A stretch of 64,000 nucleotides of DNA. Origin: CAVSJJ01 sp963728395 (GTDB taxonomy: Bacteria; Actinomycetota; Actinomycetes; Actinomycetales; Dermatophilaceae). Made by a program: the position numbers and the translations under genes. Below are positions 16,853 through 24,884 of the stretch, piece after piece. The notes beneath the pieces were generated by a model. It had not been told where the DNA came from. It was given only the letters and a program-made list of their open reading frames with translations, and searched no databases. The stretch spans positions 310,001 through 374,000 of the forward strand of contig CAVSJJ010000001.1 of NCBI GenBank assembly GCA_963728395.1, written 5' to 3'. How positions within the stretch are numbered: the first letter of the stretch is position 1; each line of letters opens with the position of its first letter.

Positions 16853-17674
16853 CTACGCGTCCCGCCTCTTCAGCAGGATGCCTGCGACGAGGAGGATGGC
16901 CGTGACATACCCCATGAAGACGCCGAAGCCGACCCACGGTGTGAGCACCTGGGGTCCCTCGGTGATGGCGCGGGCCACCTCGGGGGTCGCGATGCGTTCT
17001 CCGGCGGTGGAGGGCAGGTACGGGTAGGCCCTGGTGAACCAGTCGGAGGTCATCATCAGCAGCTGCCATACCGTGGAGAGCAGCAGCAGCACGCCGAGGG
17101 CCAGGGTCACTGCACCGGCGGTGTGCCTGATGAGTGTCCCGAGACCGATACCGAGCAGCCCGACGCCGGCGAGGTAGAGCCCGCTCCCCCAGAAGATCCG
17201 CTGAACCTGCGGGTCGGACAGGTCCGCGGCGCCGTCCGCACCGAGCAGCGGGTAGCTGACGAGGTACGACAGTGCCACCCCGACCAGACCCAGCACGAAC
17301 CCGAGCCCGGCGACGAGCACGGCCTTGGCAGCGAGGACGGGCAGGCGGGTGGGCACGGCCGCAAGGGTGGAACGGATCATTCCCGTGGTGTACTCGCCGG
17401 TGACCGTCAGAACGCCGAGAGTGGCGAGGACGACCTGGGCGAAGCTGTATCCCATGCCGATGGCCAGTTGGCCGTCGAGCTGCTCGTCCATCGTGGCTGC
17501 CACGCCGAGCAGGACCGCGATGAGGACCATCGCTGCCAGGGTGGCGAGCACCGTCCAGTAGGTGGAGCGCAGGCTCCACAGCTTCACCCACTCCGAGTGC
17601 AGGACACGCGGGAAGGTGACCGGTGCTGCGGCCAGGTTCCCCCGGTGGGCTGGGCGCTGGGTGGTGGTGGTCAT
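16853..17674 (-). CDS. ABC-2 type exporter permease
   Basis: This 273-residue protein has six membrane segments. It has the ABC-2 pattern: SEWVKLWSLRSTYW before the first helix and GEYTTGMIRSTLAAVP after the second, the signature of actinobacterial exporter permeases paired with a CcmA-like ATPase. Its ATG at 17674 overlaps the ATPase stop by four bases (ATGA). The transported compound is unknown; relatives are often linked to antimicrobial-peptide or drug resistance. Confidence 0.88.
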   Translation of the reverse strand: MTTTTQRPAHRGNLAAAPVTFPRVLHSEWVKLWSLRSTYWTVLATLAAMVLIAVLLGVAATMDEQLDGQLAIGMGYSFAQVVLATLGVLTVTGEYTTGMIRSTLAAVPTRLPVLAAKAVLVAGLGFVLGLVGVALSYLVSYPLLGADGAADLSDPQVQRIFWGSGLYLAGVGLLGIGLGTLIRHTAGAVTLALGVLLLLSTVWQLLMMTSDWFTRAYPYLPSTAGERIATPEVARAITEGPQVLTPWVGFGVFMGYVTAILLVAGILLKRRDA

Positions 17675-18597
17675 CGGGCCGCTGCCTCCGTCGCCATCTC
17701 GGACCGGTACTCCACGTCGTCGCGGGTCAGGGCGAGGTAGGCGTCCTCCAGGGAGGCCTTGAGCGGGATCAGCTCGTGCAGGGGGAGCTGCTGCTCGGCC
17801 GCGAGTTCACCGACCCCAGCACTGGTCATGTCCGCGATCTCGAGCTCGTCACCGGCCACCCGGGTGACCCGGGCGCCCCGGGACGTGACCAGCTCCGCCA
17901 GCTCCTCCGACCGTGGAGTCACCACCCGGACGGCGCGGCGGGTGGTCGTCGCGACGACCTCGTCGATGGGTCCGGCCGTGATGATCCGGCCCCTGCCGAT
18001 GACGAGCAGGTGGTCGGCGGTCTGGGCCATCTCGCTCATCAGGTGCGAGGAGATGAACACGGTGCGTCCTTCGCCCGCGAGGGAGCGGACCAGGGTTCGT
18101 ACCCACTTCACGCCCTCCGGGTCGAGGCCGTTGACGGGCTCGTCGAGGATCAGCGTGTGTGGGTCTGCGAGCAACGCCGCGGCGATGCCGAGCCGCTGGC
18201 CCATGCCCAGCGAGAAGCCGCCGACCCGCTTGTCGGCGACCCCGTCCAGCCCGGTCATCCCGATGACCTCGTGCACCCGCCGGGTGGCGATCCCGTGCGT
18301 GGCGGCCATCGCCCGCAGATGCTGGTAGGCGCTTCGGCCGGGGTGCATGGCCTTGGCGTCCAGGAGGGCCCCGACCTCGGTCAGGGGCGCCGAGTGCTGG
18401 GAGTACGGCTTGCCGTTCACGGTGACGTCCCCAGAGGTGGGGTGGTCCAGCCCGACGATCATCCTCATCGTCGTGGACTTGCCGGCGCCGTTCGGGCCGA
18501 GGAACCCGGTCACCGTTCCCGGCATCACGGTGAACGACACGTCGTCGACGGCGGTCTTGTCCCCGTATCGCTTGGACAGGCGGCGAGCCTCGATCAT
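17671..18597 (-). CDS. ABC exporter ATPase (CcmA/DrrA type)
   Basis: This encodes 308 residues. Walker A GPNGAGKST is at 34-42, the signature is a variant (GFSLGMGQRLGIAAALL), and Walker B reads LILDEPVNGLDPEG. The last 80 residues form the accessory C-terminal domain found in DrrA-like exporter ATPases. I chose the ATG at 18597 because AGGAG lies six bases before it; the frame remains open upstream. It is coupled to the permease gene. A two-component system lies upstream on the same strand and may control it. Confidence 0.9.
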   Translation of the reverse strand: MIEARRLSKRYGDKTAVDDVSFTVMPGTVTGFLGPNGAGKSTTMRMIVGLDHPTSGDVTVNGKPYSQHSAPLTEVGALLDAKAMHPGRSAYQHLRAMAATHGIATRRVHEVIGMTGLDGVADKRVGGFSLGMGQRLGIAAALLADPHTLILDEPVNGLDPEGVKWVRTLVRSLAGEGRTVFISSHLMSEMAQTADHLLVIGRGRIITAGPIDEVVATTTRRAVRVVTPRSEELAELVTSRGARVTRVAGDELEIADMTSAGVGELAAEQQLPLHELIPLKASLEDAYLALTRDDVEYRSEMATEAAAR

Positions 18598-18959
18598 CGG
18601 AACTCCTCCGGTCGGGTGCGCGGCTGCCTCCCCCACGTCGTTGCGGAGATGGCGCGGCGGTCGCGTGCGCCGGACCCGACCCCTTCCTCCAACGTTCCAA
18701 CCGGTCCGATGCCTGTCAACGTCGGGAGCGGTGTACCCCGCGTGACCTTCCTCGCAGTTGCAGGGATGATGCCCCGGCTCATGCGAGGAGCCCGTGCCGC
18801 CATGGCCGGAGCCGAATGCCGTGGGCGGCGCCCGGGCCGTGGCGGGCATGCCGATGCGGGAGCCCGGCTGGCGTGTGAGGGCGAGGAGACCCGCGCCGCG
18901 GGCACCGCGCGGGGCCGGCGCGCGTGGCCGGACCCGCATCCCCCCCGCAGCCGGTGGAC
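18598..18959. other. Region between the response regulator and the ABC exporter genes
   Basis: These 362 bases lie after the response-regulator stop and before the exporter ATPase start, all on the minus strand. I see a promoter-like pair near 18.7 kb and very GC-rich sequence near 18.90-18.95 kb that could fold as a terminator, but no gene. Confidence 0.5.
18691..18719 (-). promoter_or_regulatory. Candidate promoter of the ABC exporter operon
   Basis: On the minus strand TTGACA (18719-18714) is followed after 17 bases by AACGTT (18696-18691). The -35 box is a perfect match and the -10 is weak. It lies about 95 bases before the ATPase start. Confidence 0.35.
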
Positions 18960-19580
18960 TCAGGCCGGGAGGTGTTCCCGGGCCCACAGAGCGGCGCTGG
19001 TCCGGTCAGCGACGCCGATCTCGCGGAACACCCGGCCGAGGTGGGCCTTGACGGTGCGTTCACTGATCCCGAGGGCCCGGCCGATCTGCTTGTTTGCCAG
19101 TCCCTGCGCCACGAGCCTCAGCACTTCGGTCTCCCGAGGGCTCAGGCCGCCGACCGGGTCCGGTCCGTCCGGCCCCGGGAGCAGCGCGCCGGCGACCCGG
19201 GGGTCCAGCGGGACGTGTCCACGTGCGGCGGCCCGGATCGCGGCGAGGAGCTCACGGGGGTCGCTGTCCTTGAGGATGTAGCCGATCGCTCCGGCGGTGA
19301 GTGCTTCCTGAACTCGCTCGCGGTCCGAGAACGAGGTGAGCACGACCACCCGGGTCTGGGGGTGCTCAGCGAGGATCGCCCGGGTGGCTTCCACACCGTC
19401 CATCTCCGGCATCGACAGGTCCATCAGGACGACGTCCGGCGCCGTCTCCGCGGCCCGCTCGAGGGCGAGCCGTCCGTTCTCGGCCTCACCGACGACGGTG
19501 AGGTCCGGGTCGGCGTCGACGAGGGTGGTGAGCCCGGCCCGGACCAGTTGGTGGTCGTCGACGAGCAGCACGGAGATCAC
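18960..19580 (-). CDS. NarL/LuxR-family response regulator
   Basis: This encodes 206 residues. The receiver domain has the acidic pair at D8/D9, phosphoacceptor D54 (VLMDLSMPEMDG) and a K near 103 (YILKDSD). A LuxR-type helix-turn-helix ends the protein (LSPRETEVLRLVAQGLANKQ onward). The GTG at 19580 overlaps the histidine kinase stop by four bases (GTGA). It is the partner of that kinase and a candidate activator of the exporter genes downstream. Confidence 0.93.
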   Translation of the reverse strand: MISVLLVDDHQLVRAGLTTLVDADPDLTVVGEAENGRLALERAAETAPDVVLMDLSMPEMDGVEATRAILAEHPQTRVVVLTSFSDRERVQEALTAGAIGYILKDSDPRELLAAIRAAARGHVPLDPRVAGALLPGPDGPDPVGGLSPRETEVLRLVAQGLANKQIGRALGISERTVKAHLGRVFREIGVADRTSAALWAREHLPA

Positions 19581-21028
19581 GGCCGGTCCCCCTTCGGTCG
19601 GTCCAGGACGAGGCGCCAGTGCGTCCCGCGGCCGGGGGCACTCGACACCTGAAGCACCGCGCCGACCGCGGTCGCGGTGTCGATGAGCAGCCGCAGCCCG
19701 AAGTGCCCCTCGGCGGGCTCGTCGAGCACCGAGGTGACGTCGAAGCCTGCGCCGTCGTCGACGATATCGAGCACGGTGGCCTCGCCCTCGAGATGGGCCG
19801 AGACGGCGACCGTTGCGGGGCCGGCGTGCCGGACGGCGTTGCGGAGGCACTCCTGGGCCACCCGGTATGCCGCCCGCTCCTGGTCCGGGGTGAGTCGAAG
19901 CTGCTCGTCGGGGGCCACGTCGACCTGCACCCGGAGCGGGCCGGTGCGGCAGCTCTGGGCCAGGTCGCTGAGCGCCGCGGCGAGCCCGGAGCGCGACAGG
20001 CTCGCCGGGTAGATGTCGACGAGCAGCGTCCGCAGCGCACGGATACTGCGCCGCACCGACCCGGCGGCCGCGTCGAGCTCCCGGACCAGGGCCTTGTCAC
20101 CGCCACCCGCCGCGCGGGCCGCGGCGCCGGCGACGGCGAACGACGTCGCCGCGAGCTCCTGGACCGGCCCGTCGTGGAGGTTGGCGGCGATGACGCGTCG
20201 CTCGTCGGCCGACGCCTCGGCCGCCCGCTCGAACAGCGCGGCCCGGTGCCGCTCGGCGTCGCGGACGTGAGTGACCAGGCGCCACCCGATGGGGGAGACG
20301 AGGACGAGCAGGAGGATGAGCGAGCTGAGGGTCACCCCGGCGAACCCTCGCCAGAGCTGGGAGGCCCGCGTCCCGACCGGTCCGTAGCTCGAATACATCT
20401 CGAAGAGCGCGACGGACCCGTCCGAGGCCCACACCGGCCGGTAGACCTCGACAAGCTGACCGCCGGTCTCGAAGGTGTTCTCGGACTCCCTGAGGGAGGA
20501 GATCTCGGGCTTCGTGGAGGTCTCGGTCAACGCGGCGCGCTGGTCCTCGCTGAGGGTGAAGGTGCGTCCCACCAGCTGCGGTTCGTCGGCATACAGGACG
20601 ACGCCCTGCGGGCTCCACAGCTTGACCCGCACGACCTCCGGACCCATGACCTTCTCGCGGACGACGGTGTCGAAGGCGCTGACGGCCGCCGGGTCACCGG
20701 TCATGAGGGCGTCAGTGAGGGCCGGCTGGACGACGACAACCGCCAGGACCCCGGCCGCGTTCGCCGCGTCGTTGACCGCCTCGCGCTCGGCCAGCCGCCG
20801 CGCCGCGAGCGAGCCGAGCAGGGCGACGAGGACGAGGACGGCCAGTACCCCGGCCAGCAGCTGGAAGAAGATGCGGCGAGGGCGCACCGGTTCGGGAGCC
20901 CCCGAGCCGGATTCGCCCTCGGCGAGGGTGTACCACGGGGGGCCGGCCTCCCCCGCCCCCGGGCGGAGGGATGGGAGATCGGAGGAGTCCGGCTCGGTAG
21001 GGAGCTCAGCCGTCGGATCCGTGCCCAC
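19577..21028 (-). CDS. Sensor histidine kinase, HisKA_3 (NarX/DegS-like) family
   Basis: This encodes 483 residues. Two membrane helices at about 53-75 and 230-250 enclose an extracellular sensor domain of some 150 residues. The phosphorylated His is H285 in NLHDGPVQEL, the HisKA_3 motif. The ATPase domain has the N-box ECLRNAVRHA and a G-box DDGAGFD. I chose the GTG at 21028, which overlaps the upstream exported-protein gene by 23 bases and has GGAGG eight to nine bases before it. It forms an operon with that protein and the response regulator. Confidence 0.9.
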   Translation of the reverse strand: MGTDPTAELPTEPDSSDLPSLRPGAGEAGPPWYTLAEGESGSGAPEPVRPRRIFFQLLAGVLAVLVLVALLGSLAARRLAEREAVNDAANAAGVLAVVVVQPALTDALMTGDPAAVSAFDTVVREKVMGPEVVRVKLWSPQGVVLYADEPQLVGRTFTLSEDQRAALTETSTKPEISSLRESENTFETGGQLVEVYRPVWASDGSVALFEMYSSYGPVGTRASQLWRGFAGVTLSSLILLLVLVSPIGWRLVTHVRDAERHRAALFERAAEASADERRVIAANLHDGPVQELAATSFAVAGAAARAAGGGDKALVRELDAAAGSVRRSIRALRTLLVDIYPASLSRSGLAAALSDLAQSCRTGPLRVQVDVAPDEQLRLTPDQERAAYRVAQECLRNAVRHAGPATVAVSAHLEGEATVLDIVDDGAGFDVTSVLDEPAEGHFGLRLLIDTATAVGAVLQVSSAPGRGTHWRLVLDRPKGDRP

Positions 21029-21380
21029 CCGAGCTGCCTCCGTGGTCGTCACCGGCGTCGTGCGTGGCCGGGTCGTCGCTGCCGCGGTGCCGGTCGCCGC
21101 CCTTGTCGTCGTTCGCCTCGTGGGTCGCCGGTTCGCCCGAAGCCGGGCGCGGTCGGTTCCCGCCCTTGTCGTCGTTCGCGTCGTGTGACGCGAGGTCGTC
21201 GGTGACGACCCGCAGACTGCCTCTGTCGTCACCGAGCTCGTGGGTGCCGGACGTGACGGTCACCGAGGCGGGCACCCGGACGGGCAGCCGCTCGGCGAAC
21301 GAGGCGTTGCCGACGAGGCCGACGGCGGCGGGGACCGCGGCGATGCCGGCCCCGATGAGGATGATGATGGCGCGCCGCAT
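21006..21380 (-). CDS. Small exported protein with Asp/His-rich tandem repeats
   Basis: This encodes 124 residues. A signal-like helix at 3-28 is followed by a short spacer and three imperfect repeats of about 20 residues (SHDANDDKGG, THEANDDKGG and THDAGDDHGG, from residue 65 to the end). The tail is rich in Asp, His and Gly, so metal binding is possible. AAAGGA precedes the ATG at 21380. It is the first gene of the kinase/regulator operon and overlaps the kinase gene by 23 bases, so it may feed a signal to that kinase. No family is recognised. Confidence 0.75.
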   Translation of the reverse strand: MRRAIIILIGAGIAAVPAAVGLVGNASFAERLPVRVPASVTVTSGTHELGDDRGSLRVVTDDLASHDANDDKGGNRPRPASGEPATHEANDDKGGDRHRGSDDPATHDAGDDHGGSSGGHGSDG

Positions 21381-21728
21381 GGCGAGTTCCTTTCGGTGGG
21401 TGAAGTGTGGCATTGCCGCGGTGTCCGGGCCAGGAACCGGCCGGCCCACGGGCGTCGAAGGGGTGCGCCCGCCGTTCTGCCCGACCGTGCTTCGGTGCCC
21501 TCGCATCGCTGTCACTCCTCGGTGTCTGGCCGATCCGTTCCGACCGGTGCGACAACGATGGGAGGCAAACGCGGGCAGGCACCATTGGGCAATGGTCGTA
21601 GTACCGCCCGGCCCCGGGGTGGCCCAGGCATAGTGTTCGGCACTTGACGCGCTCAGCGGTCTTGTCAGGGGGTCGTGGCGTTGAACCCTGGGCTGTCGAC
21701 GTCCGTAGTAGTGGGTGAAGGAGGTGTG
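21381..21728. other. Divergent control region before the sigma factor gene
   Basis: These 348 bases separate the minus-strand exported-protein operon from the plus-strand sigma/anti-sigma operon. I see no gene. It should hold both promoters; one ECF-type candidate is listed separately. Confidence 0.55.
21433..21456 (+). promoter_or_regulatory. Candidate ECF-type promoter GGAAC-N15-CGTC
   Basis: GGAAC at 21433-21437 is followed after 15 bases by CGTC at 21453-21456, the pattern of many ECF sigma promoters. It points toward the sigma factor gene and lies about 270 bases before its start, so it could be an autoregulatory promoter. A chance match cannot be excluded. Confidence 0.3.
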
Positions 21729-22241
21729 ATGCCGCAGGTGGCCGCCGCGTTGATGAAGCAACTGCATGACGAGCACGGTGCTGCGTTGTGGGTCTACTGC
21801 CTGCGCCTGACCGGGCACGACCATGCCCGCGCCGAGGACATCGTCCAGGAGACCCTGCTGCGCGCCTGGCGGCATCGCAACCGGCTGGCCGAGGGTCGGG
21901 GCTCGGTTCGCGCCTGGCTCTTCACGGTGGCGAGGAACATCGCCATCGATGACTGGCGCAGCGCGCATGCACAGAGCGAGCTGTCCGTCGCCGAGGTGCC
22001 CGAAGCCAGGGCGCCGGAGGACGGCACCGACCGCCTGCTGCTCTCATGGGTCGTGGCGGAGGCGCTGACCACCCTGTCGCCGGAGCACAAGGACGTGCTC
22101 CTCGAGTGCTACTTCCGGGGCGCATCGGTGGCCGAGGCCGCTCGTCGACTCGACGTGCCCGAGGGGACGGTCAAGTCGCGTACGCACTATGCGTTGCGAG
22201 CGTTGCGCCTGGCGCTCCAGGAGATGGGGGTCGGGGCATGA
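21729..22241 (+). CDS. ECF RNA polymerase sigma factor
   Basis: This encodes 170 residues with region 2 (DIVQETLLRAWRHRNRL) and region 4 (LSPEHKDVLLECYFRG, then AEAARRLDVPEGTVKSR). The ATG at 21729 follows AAGGAGG at a short spacing. Its stop overlaps the start of a zinc-finger anti-sigma gene (ATGA), the standard arrangement for SigK/SigL-type ECF factors kept inactive by a membrane partner. The signal is probably at the cell surface. Confidence 0.92.
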   Translation: MPQVAAALMKQLHDEHGAALWVYCLRLTGHDHARAEDIVQETLLRAWRHRNRLAEGRGSVRAWLFTVARNIAIDDWRSAHAQSELSVAEVPEARAPEDGTDRLLLSWVVAEALTTLSPEHKDVLLECYFRGASVAEAARRLDVPEGTVKSRTHYALRALRLALQEMGVGA

Positions 22242-22948
22242 CGTGCGACTACGCGATGCTCGACGGCGCCTATGTTCTCGGGGCGCTCTCGCCCGCCGAG
22301 CGGCAGGACTTCGAGCGGCACCTGACCGGCTGCCCGAGGTGCAGCCATGCGGTGCGAGAACTCGCCGGGCTACCGGGCCTCCTTGCGCACGTCCGGCTCG
22401 AGGACCTCGGGCCCGCGGACGACCCACCCGCGCCGGCCTCCCTGCTGCCGTCGCTGCTGCGGGAGGTGCGCAGCACACAGCGTCGACGCTCAACCGTCAC
22501 TGTGGCCGTCGCGGCCACCGTGACGGCGGTGGCGGCCGCCGGTGCCCTCGCTGCCGGCGCGGCCCTCGGTGGCGGCGACGTCGCCGCGGGACCCTCGACC
22601 GGCGCGTCGGCGAGCGCGACGGCCACCCCCACGGCCATGCCCATGCAGGCGGTGGGGCCGAGCCCGGTCGGCGCCGACGTCGTCATGTCATCGGTGCCGT
22701 GGGGCACCCGGCTGGATCTCACCTGCTCGTATGCCGTGGCCGACGAGGAGTACGAGGCTCTGCCGGACGCGGCATACGTCCTCGTCCTTCTCGACCGCAA
22801 TGGCCGGAGGGAGCAGGTCGCAACCTGGCGTGGCCTTCCGGGTCGGACGATGCATCTGTCGGCGGCCACGGCGACCGCGCGTGCCGACATCGCCGCGGTG
22901 GAGATGCGGACCTCGAACGGAGTTCTCGTCCTCCGGCTACGCCTCTGA
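22238..22948 (+). CDS. Membrane-anchored zinc-finger anti-sigma factor
   Basis: This encodes 236 residues. The cytoplasmic N-terminus has the ZAS motif H28-x3-C32-x2-C35, followed by one membrane helix at about 84-108. The extracellular part has a Ser/Thr/Pro-rich linker and a C-terminal domain of about 100 residues like RskA. It would hold the ECF sigma factor at the membrane and release it on proteolysis. It is coupled to the sigma gene by ATGA. Its last 12 bases overlap the end of the convergent membrane-protein gene. Confidence 0.88.
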   Translation: MTCDYAMLDGAYVLGALSPAERQDFERHLTGCPRCSHAVRELAGLPGLLAHVRLEDLGPADDPPAPASLLPSLLREVRSTQRRRSTVTVAVAATVTAVAAAGALAAGAALGGGDVAAGPSTGASASATATPTAMPMQAVGPSPVGADVVMSSVPWGTRLDLTCSYAVADEEYEALPDAAYVLVLLDRNGRREQVATWRGLPGRTMHLSAATATARADIAAVEMRTSNGVLVLRLRL

Positions 22949-23308
22949 GGTTCGCCGGGTCCACGACTGCCACAGCAGGGCCGCCCCGCCGAGGATGCAG
23001 ACGATCTCGGACGCCGCGGCCGTCAACACCCAGCCTCCCGTCCACCGCTCGTGGACCCCGAAGAGGCCGACCGTGGCCGAGACGACGAAGGCGCCGAGCG
23101 TGCTCACGCCGAAGCCGGCGACGAGGAACGGCGGGATCCAGTGGCGCCATCCCACGAGCAGTGCGGCGATGGCGATCCCGGCCGCGCCGTTGACGAGAAA
23201 GGCCGGGCCGATGACCGAGATGCCCCGGTAGTCATAGGCCCACCACAGCACGAGGTGCACCACCGCCGAGACCACAGCCGCCACCGCCGTCACGATCCGT
23301 ACCCACAT
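22937..23308 (-). CDS. Small four-helix membrane protein
   Basis: This encodes 123 residues, almost all in four hydrophobic helices (for example VTAVAAVVSAVVHLVLWW and GAAGIAIAALLVGW). GAAGGAG lies before the ATG at 23308. The pattern is common in actinobacterial 'integral membrane' proteins of unknown function. It is convergent with the anti-sigma gene and divergent from the nine-gene operon that begins at 23502. Confidence 0.75.
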   Translation of the reverse strand: MWVRIVTAVAAVVSAVVHLVLWWAYDYRGISVIGPAFLVNGAAGIAIAALLVGWRHWIPPFLVAGFGVSTLGAFVVSATVGLFGVHERWTGGWVLTAAASEIVCILGGAALLWQSWTRRTSEA

Positions 23309-23501
23309 GCTGACTCCTTCGCCCGTGCGACCGGCCCGCCTGCCGGCCCGGCACCCTCTCACCACTCCTACGAGCGGCAGCGGCGATCGGTTCACGCAGG
23401 CACCCAGGGCTGGCGCCGATGAACCGAAGGGGGCCTGCCCGCGTGTATGGGGTATGCGCGGCCACCCGGCCAGTACTCGGTTCGAGACCCGAGGAGGAGC
23501 G

Positions 23502-24485
23502 ATGTCGATGACGACGCGTGCCTTCTGGGTGCGCGGGCCCGGGGTGGGCGAGATCCGCGACGCCCGGTTGCCCGAGCCCGGTCCCGACGAAGTGCTCGTT
23601 CGCGCTGGCTGCTCCGCGGTGAGCCGTGGGACGGAGACCCTCGTGTTCCGCGGCGGCGTTCCGGCCGACCAGATCACGCAGATGCGGGCGCCCTTCCAGG
23701 AGGGCGACTTCCCCGGCCCGGTCAAGTACGGATACCTCAGCGTGGGGCAGGTCGAGGCGGGTCCGGGGAACCTTCTCGGCAGGACGGTCTTCTGCCTCTA
23801 TCCACACCAGACCCGCTACGTCGTCCCGGCGTCGGCGGTCGTCCTCGTGCCGGACGGCATGCCCCCCGGGCGGGCCGTCCTCGCGGGCACGGTCGAGACC
23901 GCCCTCAACGCCCTGTGGGATGCCGCGCCGCTCGTCGGAGACCGAGTGGCCGTCGTTGGGGGCGGCATGGTCGGGTTGTGTGTTGCCCGGTTGCTTGTGG
24001 GCATCCCGGGTGTCGAGGTGACCGTGGTCGACGTGCTGCCGGATCGCGAGGCCGTCGCCGCCGGGCTGGGTGCGCGCTTCGCGACGCCGGACGAGGCACC
24101 CCTTGACAACGACGTCGTCGTGCACACGAGCGCGACGGGGGCGGGACTTCAGCTGTCGCTCGAGCTGCTCGCCACCGAGGGAAGCGTGCTCGACCTCAGC
24201 TGGTATGGCGACACCGAGGTGCGCCTGCAGCTGGGGGGCGGCTTCCACTCGCGCCGGCTGGCGATCAGGGCCAGTCAGGTCGGGGCGGTATCCCGGGCCC
24301 GCAGGGGCCGACACTCGACGCGCGACCGCCTCAGGCTGGCGCTCCGGCTGCTGGAGGATCCGGCCTTCGACCGCCTCGTCACCGGCAGCTCGCCGTTCGA
24401 GGAACTCCCGGGCGTGCTCAGCGGCCTCGCCGACGGCTCGCTCCCGGGGCTGTGCCACACCATCACCTACGACGGGGAGGCCTGA
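23502..24485 (+). CDS. MDR-family (zinc-type alcohol dehydrogenase-like) oxidoreductase
   Basis: This encodes 327 residues of the medium-chain dehydrogenase fold. A GroES-like N-terminal half (RAGCSAVSRGTETLVFRGG) is followed by a Rossmann domain with VAVVGGGMVGL near 146-156. The usual structural four-Cys zinc lobe is missing, and catalytic zinc ligands are not obvious. A strong AGGAGGAG lies before the ATG at 23502. It is the first gene of the nine-gene operon, abutting the PTPS-like gene with no spacing. Its substrate is unknown; a reductive or oxidative step on the pathway intermediate is inferred. Confidence 0.8.
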   Translation: MSMTTRAFWVRGPGVGEIRDARLPEPGPDEVLVRAGCSAVSRGTETLVFRGGVPADQITQMRAPFQEGDFPGPVKYGYLSVGQVEAGPGNLLGRTVFCLYPHQTRYVVPASAVVLVPDGMPPGRAVLAGTVETALNALWDAAPLVGDRVAVVGGGMVGLCVARLLVGIPGVEVTVVDVLPDREAVAAGLGARFATPDEAPLDNDVVVHTSATGAGLQLSLELLATEGSVLDLSWYGDTEVRLQLGGGFHSRRLAIRASQVGAVSRARRGRHSTRDRLRLALRLLEDPAFDRLVTGSSPFEELPGVLSGLADGSLPGLCHTITYDGEA

Positions 24486-24884
24486 GTGTTCGGCGTGACC
24501 CTGCGGGACCACATGATGATCGCGCACAGCCTCAGCGGCGAGGCCTTCGGCCGGGCACAGCGGCTCCATGGCGCGACGTACGTCGTCGACGCGACCATCA
24601 CGGCCTCCGCTCTCGACGACCTCGGGCTGGTCGTCGACATCGGCCAGGCCGCCACCGTCCTGGCCGACGTCCTCGCGGCCTTCACCCTTCGCAATCTCGA
24701 CGACGAACCGTCTCTGAGCGGGCTCAACACCACGACGGAGCGGCTGGCCGAGGTCGTCGCCGGTCGGCTCGTCGATCGGGTGCGTCGCGGCGAGCTGGGC
24801 ACCGACCCGGAGCGGCTCAGCACCGTCCGGGTCACGCTCCACGAGTCCCACGTCGCATCGGCGTTCTTCGAGCGGGCGCTGTGA
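24486..24884 (+). CDS. PTPS/QueD-fold protein with a degenerate active site
   Basis: This encodes 132 residues matching the 6-pyruvoyl-tetrahydropterin synthase / 6-carboxytetrahydropterin synthase family. The first zinc His is H14 (AHSLSG). The HGH pair reads H28-G-A30, so the third zinc ligand is lost. The catalytic Cys four residues before H28 is A24. The family Asp-His pair is D72-D73, so the catalytic His is lost too. The C-terminal Glu is kept (E120, LHESH). Normal QueD chemistry therefore looks unlikely, but the fold and pterin-binding Glu remain. The GTG at 24486 directly follows the previous stop. Confidence 0.75.
   Translation: MFGVTLRDHMMIAHSLSGEAFGRAQRLHGATYVVDATITASALDDLGLVVDIGQAATVLADVLAAFTLRNLDDEPSLSGLNTTTERLAEVVAGRLVDRVRRGELGTDPERLSTVRVTLHESHVASAFFERAL

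Noticed and set aside
24486..24884. Straight assignment as queuosine-pathway QueD
   Set aside because: The catalytic Cys and His and one zinc His are missing, and no queC, queE or queF genes are nearby.
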